From assembly GCA_044224905.1 (NCBI GenBank), contig JBGAJN010000001.1, forward strand, positions 1,984,001 through 2,048,000: a stretch of 64,000 nucleotides of DNA. Direction: 5' to 3'. This stretch comes from JBGAJN01 sp044224905. Its GTDB lineage: Bacteria > Verrucomicrobiota > Verrucomicrobiia > Limisphaerales > JBGAJN01. The translations under genes were made by a program, and so were the position numbers. Positions 58,456 through 64,000 of the stretch are shown one piece after another. The notes under the pieces are model-generated. The model saw nothing but the letters and a program-made list of their open reading frames with translations. It made no database searches and was not told the origin of the DNA. The number at the start of each line of letters is the position of its first letter. The first letter of the stretch is position 1.

Positions 58456-59484
58456 ATGAAAGCCATCCAACTCGAAAAGCCGCAATTGTTCCGCGCCATC
58501 GACATTCCCGAACCCGCCGCACCCGCTGCGGGCGAAGCGCTCGTGCGCGTGCGCCGGATTGGTATTTGCGGCACCGACATTTCCGGTTACCTCGGCAAGA
58601 TGCCGTTCTTTTCGTATCCGCGGATTCCAGGTCACGAACTGGGCGTGGAAGTGGTCGCCGTGGGCGCGGGAGTGACGAATGTGAAGGTCGGCGATCGTTG
58701 TTCGGTTGAGCCGTATATGAATTGCGGTCAGTGTTACTCCTGCCGCAAAGGCGCGACGAATTGCTGCGAGAGCCTCAAGGTTCTGGGTGTGATGATGGAC
58801 GGGGGAATGACGGAGCGGATCGTGGTGCCGGCGCGCAAACTGCATCCGGCGAACCAGCTCACGCCGGAACAATGCGCGCTCGTCGAGACGCTCGCGATCG
58901 GCTGCCACGCGGTGAACCGCGGCAATCCCGTCGCGGGCGAAAACGTTCTCGTCATCGGCGCCGGGCCGATTGGTTTGAGTGTGATCGAGTTCGCGAAGCT
59001 TTCCGGCGCGAAGACAATTGTGATGGATTTGAACGAGCAACGGCTTGAGTTCGTGCGCACCAAAATGGGCGTTGCCGATACGATTCTCACCAAGGGCGAC
59101 GGTTCCGAGTCGGAGACTTTGAAGCAAATGACCGGCGGCGCGCTGGGCCAGGTCGTGATCGATGCGACCGGTAGCAACAAGTCGATGGCGAACGCGCTCA
59201 ACTATTGCGGTTTCACCGGACGATTGGTTTACGTGGGCATCACACAGGCGGAGGTTTCTTTTCCGCAAGCGCCGGCGCTGCATCGTCGCGAACTGACGAT
59301 CATGGGTTCGCGCAATGCGCTGCCGCCGGATTTCACGCGCATCATCAAGCTGATCGAGGATGGTCGTATCGACACGCGCCCGTGGATCACCCATCAGGCG
59401 AACTTTGACGAACTGATCGCCGTGTTCCCGAGTTGGATCAAACCCGAGACCGGCGTGATCAAAGCCGTGGTCCACGTAAACTGA
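58456..59484 (+). CDS. Zinc-dependent medium-chain alcohol dehydrogenase
   Basis: A 342-aa protein. Catalytic zinc ligands are Cys38 (GICGTD) and His60-Glu61 (PGHE). Structural zinc cysteines are Cys90, 93, 96 and 104 (NCGQCYSC). The nucleotide-binding motif VIGAGPIGLS is near 165-174, followed by an acidic MDLNEQR that favours NAD(H). The set fits polyol/threonine-type dehydrogenases. It is immediately upstream (24 bases) of a lactonase-like amidohydrolase. Together these could oxidise a sugar to its lactone and hydrolyse it, as in L-fucose/L-rhamnose oxidative routes. Confidence 0.9.
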   Translation: MKAIQLEKPQLFRAIDIPEPAAPAAGEALVRVRRIGICGTDISGYLGKMPFFSYPRIPGHELGVEVVAVGAGVTNVKVGDRCSVEPYMNCGQCYSCRKGATNCCESLKVLGVMMDGGMTERIVVPARKLHPANQLTPEQCALVETLAIGCHAVNRGNPVAGENVLVIGAGPIGLSVIEFAKLSGAKTIVMDLNEQRLEFVRTKMGVADTILTKGDGSESETLKQMTGGALGQVVIDATGSNKSMANALNYCGFTGRLVYVGITQAEVSFPQAPALHRRELTIMGSRNALPPDFTRIIKLIEDGRIDTRPWITHQANFDELIAVFPSWIKPETGVIKAVVHVN

Positions 59485-59508
59485 GCGACGATCACTTTTT
59501 CCGATCTC

Positions 59509-60336
59509 ATGAGAATCGACGCGCACCAGCACTTCTGGAAATTCAGCGAAGCCGAATACGGCTGGATGAAACCTGAGTGGCCGATCCGCCGCGATCTGCT
59601 TCCCGGCGATCTCGTGCCGTTGCTTGCCAAGGCCGGACTCGATGGCTCCGTCGCCGTGCAAGCGCGGCAGACGGTTGAGGAATCGCGCTGGTTGCTCGAG
59701 CTCGCCGATCATCACTCGATCATCAAAGGCGTGGTCGGCTGGGTCGATTTGCGTTCTGATAAAGTGGAGGAACAGCTTGCGCGGTTCGCGGTTCATCCGA
59801 AGTTCGTCGGCGTCCGTCACGTGGTGCAGGACGAACCGGATGACAACTTTATGTTGCGTCCGGAGTTCGTGCGCGGCATCGGCAAGTTGCGACAGTTTAA
59901 GCTCCGGTACGACCTCCTCATTTTCACCAAGCAGTTGCCCGCGGCGATTGAGTTGGTGGAAAAGTTTCCCGAGCAGCCGTTCGTGCTCGATCACATTGCC
60001 AAGCCTTTGATCAAGGACGGCGTGATCTCGCCGTGGCGCGAGCAGATTCGCGAGCTGGCAAAAATGCCGAACGTGACGTGCAAAGTTTCCGCGATGATCA
60101 CGGAAGCCGATTGGGCGAAGTGGAAGCCCGCGGAATTCAAACCGTACCTCGACGTGGTGTTCGAAGCGTTCGGTGAAGATCGCGTGATGTATGGCTCCGA
60201 TTGGCCGGTTTGCCTGCTCGCCGGTAGCTACGAGCGGGTCTTTGGTTTAGTGGACGATTACGGGATGCAACTTTCGGCGTCCGCCAGGGTGAAGTTCTTT
60301 GGGAGCAACGCGGCGAGCTTTTACGGTTTGAAGTAA
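59509..60336 (+). CDS. Amidohydrolase 2 family, sugar lactonase-like
   Basis: A 275-aa metal-dependent hydrolase. It starts MRIDAHQHFW with the HxH motif at 6-8. It continues GVVGWVDLRSDKVEEQL, GVRHVVQDEPDD, LDHIAKP and MYGSDWPVCLL with the conserved Asp. This pattern is that of L-fuconolactonase/L-rhamnonolactonase-type amidohydrolases. It is 24 bases downstream of the zinc dehydrogenase and likely co-transcribed. Substrate identity is inferred from family resemblance and the neighbours. Confidence 0.88.
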   Translation: MRIDAHQHFWKFSEAEYGWMKPEWPIRRDLLPGDLVPLLAKAGLDGSVAVQARQTVEESRWLLELADHHSIIKGVVGWVDLRSDKVEEQLARFAVHPKFVGVRHVVQDEPDDNFMLRPEFVRGIGKLRQFKLRYDLLIFTKQLPAAIELVEKFPEQPFVLDHIAKPLIKDGVISPWREQIRELAKMPNVTCKVSAMITEADWAKWKPAEFKPYLDVVFEAFGEDRVMYGSDWPVCLLAGSYERVFGLVDDYGMQLSASARVKFFGSNAASFYGLK

Positions 60337-60364
60337 ATCAACCTTGGGCCGGGAGGAATGCGAA

Positions 60365-61210
60365 TCAGGGGGCGCTTGGAATCAGTTCGATGCCCGGATT
60401 CTTGAATAGGATTCGCCGGTCTTTGTAGAGCTTCCCGAGCGCCTGCTTAAAGGCCTTCTTGCTGACGGCGAACTTGGCGCGAATGGCTTCCGGCGAACTG
60501 TCGTCGTCGAAATCCAAGCGGCCGCGATTGCGTTCAAGCGCGGCGAGGATTTGATCGCTCAATGAGGCCACACGTTTGTAGCCGGAGGCGTCGAGACTCA
60601 GGTCGATCTGACCGTTGGGGCGAACAGTGCGGACAAATCCCCGCAGTTTTTCGCCGGCCGCCAGCGGCGTGGAAAGGGTGTTGTGATAGAGCAGGCCGCG
60701 ATGGGCGTTCTCGACGATGGCGTTGTAACCGAGCGGAGTGCGGCCCGTGATGATCAGGTTGACCGGTTGTCCGCTGCGATAGTTCGGCGGCGCGGCGCTC
60801 AGGTGACGCTTCAATCGCGTCGTTGCCACGATGCGGTCAGTCTTCGGATCGAGATAAACGCAAACCACTACGTGCTGGCCGGGATGGACGGGAAAATCCT
60901 GTTCGCGAAACGGGAGCAGCAAATCCTTTGAGAGTCCCCATTCAAGGAACGCACCGATCTGACGGTTCACGCTGATGACTTTCAAGGTCGCGAAATCACC
61001 CACCATCGCGAGCGGAGTTTCCGTCGTGGCGATGAGGCGATCCTCGGAATCGCGGTAAATGAAGACGTCCACTGGCTCCTTCGGCGCGAGCTTCCGGGGA
61101 ATGTATTTTCGCGGCAGGAGGATTTCACCCAACTCACCGCCGTCGAGGAAGAGTCCCGTTGGCGACTCGCGGACGACGGAGAGAAGATTGCGTTTGCCGA
61201 TGCTGACCAT
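60365..61210 (-). CDS. cvfB: S1 RNA-binding domain protein, CvfB-like
   Basis: A 281-aa protein with consecutive S1-like OB folds (about 1-65, 70-135, 145-210; for example GAFLEWGLSKDLLLPFREQ and GYNAIVENAHRGLLYHNTL) and a C-terminal winged-helix-like domain (FAVSKKAFKQALGKLYKDRRI). That is the arrangement of CvfB/YitL proteins, which bind RNA and affect virulence or exoprotein genes in Firmicutes. It is followed by SUI1 and VF530-like genes on the same strand. Confidence 0.88.
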   Translation of the reverse strand: MVSIGKRNLLSVVRESPTGLFLDGGELGEILLPRKYIPRKLAPKEPVDVFIYRDSEDRLIATTETPLAMVGDFATLKVISVNRQIGAFLEWGLSKDLLLPFREQDFPVHPGQHVVVCVYLDPKTDRIVATTRLKRHLSAAPPNYRSGQPVNLIITGRTPLGYNAIVENAHRGLLYHNTLSTPLAAGEKLRGFVRTVRPNGQIDLSLDASGYKRVASLSDQILAALERNRGRLDFDDDSSPEAIRAKFAVSKKAFKQALGKLYKDRRILFKNPGIELIPSAP

Positions 61211-61221
61211 GAGTTGATGAA

Positions 61222-61620
61222 TTAACCGCCGGCGAACACGGGGCGGAAGTTTGCTTCGGTCAGAATGCGCGCGATCTCAGTTCGCTTATCGCCCTGAATC
61301 TCGATGTTGCCAGCTTTCACGGTGCCGCCGGTGCCGCATGCTTTTTGCATGGCCTTGGCGAGCTGCTCTTTCTCCGGAAGTCCAATCCCGACAAATCCCG
61401 TGACGACCGTGACCGTCTTGCCGCCGCGTCCTGCCGTCTGTCGAATGATGTCAACGCGACCGCGATTCTTGCGCGCGGGCTTGGGGCTGGTTGGTTCAGC
61501 GGAACTTGCCGGTGGATTCTCCGGCGCTGGTGGAAGGCCTTCGGTGGAAAGGGCGGCGAATGGATTGTGGCCGAAACTCGGTCCTCCGTCCGTCGGAATG
61601 CGCTTGGATTCGCGTTTCAT
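61222..61620 (-). CDS. SUI1/YciH-type translation initiation factor
   Basis: A 132-aa protein. The N-terminal 55 residues are Pro/Ser-rich and probably disordered. Residues 57-128 form the SUI1 fold (VDIIRQTAGRGGKTVTVVTGF, CGTGGTVKAGNIEIQGDKR). Bacterial YciH proteins resemble eIF1 and affect initiation fidelity. ATG 61620 overlaps the VF530 stop by 4 bases, which fixes the start. Confidence 0.92.
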   Translation of the reverse strand: MKRESKRIPTDGGPSFGHNPFAALSTEGLPPAPENPPASSAEPTSPKPARKNRGRVDIIRQTAGRGGKTVTVVTGFVGIGLPEKEQLAKAMQKACGTGGTVKAGNIEIQGDKRTEIARILTEANFRPVFAGG

Positions 61621-61847
61621 GAATTCAAGAGGTCGCCGATGTACCACGACTCCACTTTCTCGCGAGCCCAAGGCGTCTTGCGCAAAAACGTGAGACTGGA
61701 TTTCACGCTCGGGTTGTGGAGAAAGCAGCGGACCGGAATGCGCTCGCCCATTTTCGCCCAACCGTGTCGCGCGACCAACGCGGTGACGATCGCTTCCAAG
61801 GTGACTCCGTGGAGCGGATCGCGAGGATGGGCGGAAGGCGACGGCAT
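61617..61847 (-). CDS. VF530 family DNA-binding protein
   Basis: A 76-aa protein with the VF530 layout: DPLHGVTLEAIVTALVARHGW, IPVRCFLHNPSVKSSLTFLRKTPWAREKVESWY. Family members bind DNA, though their biology is not settled. The stop overlaps the SUI1 start by 4 bases, so it is co-translated with it. Confidence 0.93.
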   Translation of the reverse strand: MPSPSAHPRDPLHGVTLEAIVTALVARHGWAKMGERIPVRCFLHNPSVKSSLTFLRKTPWAREKVESWYIGDLLNS

Positions 61848-61868
61848 GTGGCTAAGCGCGGCGAAAAT

Positions 61869-62327
61869 TTACTCAGCAACGACCGGCGTTGTCACCGCTG
61901 GCGGCGTGGCGGTGTCGGTGCGTTTCAGAAAGACGATGCGGGAAATTCCCGTGATCGGAGCCTTGAGCCGTTGCTTGATGGCGTCGAGTTCTGTGCTGTT
62001 GCCGGTGACTTCGTGCGTCCCTTTGAAAATCCATTTACCGCCTTCTTCGCGGCGAACGTAGACGGGAAGGAGCCCGGTCGTCTCGGCGAGTTTGGCGCCC
62101 CATTTCGCCAGGTCGCCCTTGCGTCCGACCCACACTTCACACGGATCGCTGTCGGCTTTCGGGTTCCACATCAGGCCGAGGCACAGCCCGAGAATCGCAC
62201 CCTCGCGGTGAATGACGAAATTCGGCGGGAGCGCTTCGCCGCCAAGGTGGGCGCGAACCGTCTGGAAGTCGTAGCCTTCACCAATGATGTGGGGAGGCAA
62301 TGTCGGCGTGAGCGAGTTATCTGGCAT
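61869..62327 (-). CDS. Hypothetical protein
   Basis: A 152-aa soluble protein with mixed alpha/beta pattern (VIHREGAILGLCLGLMWNP, CEVWVGRKGDLAKWGAKLA, PVYVRREEGGKWIFKGTHEV). No family is recognised with confidence. ATG 62327 is used, since the longer frame begins with TTG at 62363. It is on the same strand as VF530 and SUI1, with a 21-base gap, and may belong to the same transcript. Confidence 0.7.
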   Translation of the reverse strand: MPDNSLTPTLPPHIIGEGYDFQTVRAHLGGEALPPNFVIHREGAILGLCLGLMWNPKADSDPCEVWVGRKGDLAKWGAKLAETTGLLPVYVRREEGGKWIFKGTHEVTGNSTELDAIKQRLKAPITGISRIVFLKRTDTATPPAVTTPVVAE

Positions 62328-62396
62328 CACCTGTAGCCAAGCAATCGCGCCGCGTATCGTCAACGTCCATTCCGTCCGTTCGACGGGAGGCTTCCC

Positions 62397-63509
62397 TCAC
62401 GCGTGCGGATGGAACGGGAAGTCGGTGTAACCGCGCGCGTCCGGTGCGGACCAGACTTTGACGTCGGCGGGCGGGTTCAATTCCCACCCGTTCGCGAAAC
62501 GTTCCACGAGATCGGGATTGCTGAGGAACGGTCGACCGAACGCGATGAGGTCCGCCTGGCCAGCAGCGATCGCTGCCTCCCCGGTTTCCTGAGTGTAACC
62601 ACAATTCCCGATGATCGGCCCGGAGAACACTGCACGAAATTCCGGCAACGTCATCGGCTTGCCTTGCTCGTGAAAACCAAACGCGAGTCCATCGACGACG
62701 TGCAGATACGCGAGCCCGTAGGCGTTCAACTGTTTCGCGGCGTAGGTGAACGTCTCGCGGAAATCGGGCGCGCCCATGTCGTTGAAATTCCCGTTGGGCG
62801 AAAGTCGCACACCGACTTTCGCCGCCGGCCAGACGGTGATAATCGCTTCGACGATTTCTTTCAGAAAACGGAAACGGTTCTCGACGCTGCCGCCGTAGCG
62901 ATCGGTGCGTTGATTGGTTTTCGACTGGAGGAACTGGTCGATCAAGTAGCCGTTCGCCGCGTGAATTTCCACGCCATCAAAGCCCGCTGCTTTCGCACGT
63001 TCGGCCGCGAGACGATAATCCGTCACGACTGCGGCGACTTCATCCGTCTCCAAGGCGCGCGGCGCTTCGTACGGCTCTTTGCCTTTCGGAGTGTGAATAT
63101 AGTCGCCATTGATTTTGATCGCGGACGCGGACACCGCTGGTTTCCCGCCGTGGAAACTGCTGTGCGACGCGCGACCGCAGTGCCACAGCTGAAGAAAGAT
63201 GGGCGTGCCTTTCGCATGGAGCGCGGCAGTGATCTTCTTCCAACCCGCCACTTGCGCGTCGTTGTAGATTCCCGGTGAATCCACCCAGCCGAAGCCCTGC
63301 TCAGAAATCGTCGTTGCCTCGGCGATGATCAATCCGGCCGAAGCGCGCTGGGTGTAGTATTGCACCATCAAATCGTTCGGGATGCGGTCGCGTCCGGCGC
63401 GGGCGCGGGTCAACGGCGCCATGACGACGCGGTTGCGCAGGGGAAGTCCGCGTAGGTCGTAGGCGGAAAGCAGACGGGGCGATTTGTTCGTTGCTGTAGC
63501 GGAAGTCAT
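62397..63509 (-). CDS. Old yellow enzyme family flavin oxidoreductase
   Basis: A 370-aa FMN barrel. RNRVVMAPLTRARAG, LQLWHCGRASHSS, FDGVEIHAANGYLIDQFLQ (His/Asn ligands for the enone) and QRTDRYGGSVENR are present, as in NemA-like ene-reductases and xenobiotic reductases. It reduces activated C=C bonds with NAD(P)H. There is no sign of a partner gene. Start ATG 63509. Confidence 0.94.
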   Translation of the reverse strand: MTSATATNKSPRLLSAYDLRGLPLRNRVVMAPLTRARAGRDRIPNDLMVQYYTQRASAGLIIAEATTISEQGFGWVDSPGIYNDAQVAGWKKITAALHAKGTPIFLQLWHCGRASHSSFHGGKPAVSASAIKINGDYIHTPKGKEPYEAPRALETDEVAAVVTDYRLAAERAKAAGFDGVEIHAANGYLIDQFLQSKTNQRTDRYGGSVENRFRFLKEIVEAIITVWPAAKVGVRLSPNGNFNDMGAPDFRETFTYAAKQLNAYGLAYLHVVDGLAFGFHEQGKPMTLPEFRAVFSGPIIGNCGYTQETGEAAIAAGQADLIAFGRPFLSNPDLVERFANGWELNPPADVKVWSAPDARGYTDFPFHPHA

Positions 63510-63690
63510 GATCTGGTGTCGTTTAATTAGGTTTGGCGCGGGCGCGTCGGAGCTTTGCCGACTGCGCCCGCTTATTCTAGACGGGGTTGGAGGTTTTGCA
63601 AATTACGCTCCAAAATTGTCAGTGAATTACTCCCAGCGCGTGGTGAACTGTGGCGGGTCGAACTGCCGCAGCGGTTCGCAATCGCCGGCC

Positions 63691-64000
63691 TTAATCGCCC
63701 ACCTGCCGGATTCGGAGCAATTTCTCGTCGAGGCGCTTTGCCGAAATCGGCTGAGCCGTCCCGAGTTCTTGGGCGAAGAGCGAAACTTTGAGCTCCTCGA
63801 TCATCCAGCGGAATTCCTCCATCGCATGCCGCGCCTCAGCGGAGCGCGGAGGTGAAGCTTGCAGCTGTTTCCACGCGAGCTGATACGGAGCGACCTGTCG
63901 CGCGCGTTCCTGATCTTTGGCCGGGTTCAACGCAGCGCGTTCAATGCGCGTAAGCATCGCCTTGAGGTAACGCGGAAGGTGCGGCAGGCGATCGAACGGA
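63691..64000 (-). CDS. hrpA: ATP-dependent RNA helicase HrpA, C-terminal end (5' end outside window)
   Basis: The frame is open to the window edge and its last 103 codons are visible. They read LPHLPRYLKAMLTRIER, WMIEELKVSLFAQELGTAQ and SAKRLDEKL, the hallmark end of HrpA (DUF3418 domain). The helicase core lies beyond 64000. HrpA acts in mRNA processing and ribosome rescue-type events in E. coli. Confidence 0.92.
   Translation of the reverse strand, partial: PFDRLPHLPRYLKAMLTRIERAALNPAKDQERARQVAPYQLAWKQLQASPPRSAEARHAMEEFRWMIEELKVSLFAQELGTAQPISAKRLDEKLLRIRQVGD

Noticed and set aside
58411..59994. 527-codon minus frame over the dehydrogenase and amidohydrolase
   Set aside because: Antisense shadow spanning two well supported genes. 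Long only because of GC-rich codon bias.

Overview
The window is bacterial, GC-rich (roughly 58-62% by eye) and tightly packed. It most likely comes from a Verrucomicrobiota chromosome of the Pedosphaera/Limisphaerales kind. The clues are a VPDSG-type C-terminal sorting tail at 39.0-39.7 kb, three tandem YfhO-like giant membrane proteins, type IV pilin-like proteins with disulfide-closed C-termini, HPK7 kinases paired with NarL-type regulators, and degenerate short-unit repeats of a kind I associate with this phylum. No rRNA, tRNA, CRISPR array or intact transposase was found.

Layout. 0-3.3 kb: two pilins with clear terminators, then an ABC ATPase/permease/TPR-like trio. 3.3-10.3 kb: three overlapping YfhO-family paralogues on the minus strand. 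10.3-16.5 kb: a TlpA-like thioredoxin, a uvrB-rhomboid-aminopeptidase operon joined by 4-bp overlaps, and a second rhomboid carrying N-terminal zinc ribbons. 16.7-28.8 kb: a dense signalling block with a response regulator that has a CheX-like tail, an HPK7 kinase/NarL regulator pair, a hybrid kinase, a seven-PAS kinase overlapping an Rcp1-type regulator, and an XRE-receiver fusion. 29.3-31.0 kb: a collagen-like protein and a fibronectin-III protein among degenerate tandem repeats. 31.3-36.1 kb: an AT-richer island with a 21-bp tandem repeat array and a four-gene cassette (basic helical protein, GAF sensor kinase, receiver-only regulator, membrane coiled-coil protein). 36.4-38.1 kb: three small minus-strand genes separated by two 132-bp attC-like elements, read here as an integron cassette cluster without an integrase. 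38.1-44.2 kb: mostly small envelope proteins, a VPDSG-CTERM protein and a right-handed beta-helix protein. 44.5-47.5 kb: an orphan receiver and a second HPK7/NarL pair. 47.6-64 kb: metabolism and housekeeping, including a D-aminoacylase, two NlpC/P60-like paralogues, an enolase-superfamily enzyme, a uronate isomerase-like protein, a formylglycine-generating enzyme, a methyltransferase, a methyltransferase-GT2 fusion, a zinc dehydrogenase, a lactonase-like amidohydrolase, CvfB, SUI1, VF530, an old yellow enzyme and the C-terminus of HrpA.

The least ordinary parts are the AT-rich signalling island (32.0-36.1 kb), the adjacent attC-bearing cassettes (37.2-38.1 kb), the 21-bp repeat array (31.3-31.6 kb), the XRE-receiver fusion (28.1-28.8 kb), and the paired NlpC/P60-like proteins, one of which has lost the expected cysteine. 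All family assignments come from reading motifs; no database search was run.
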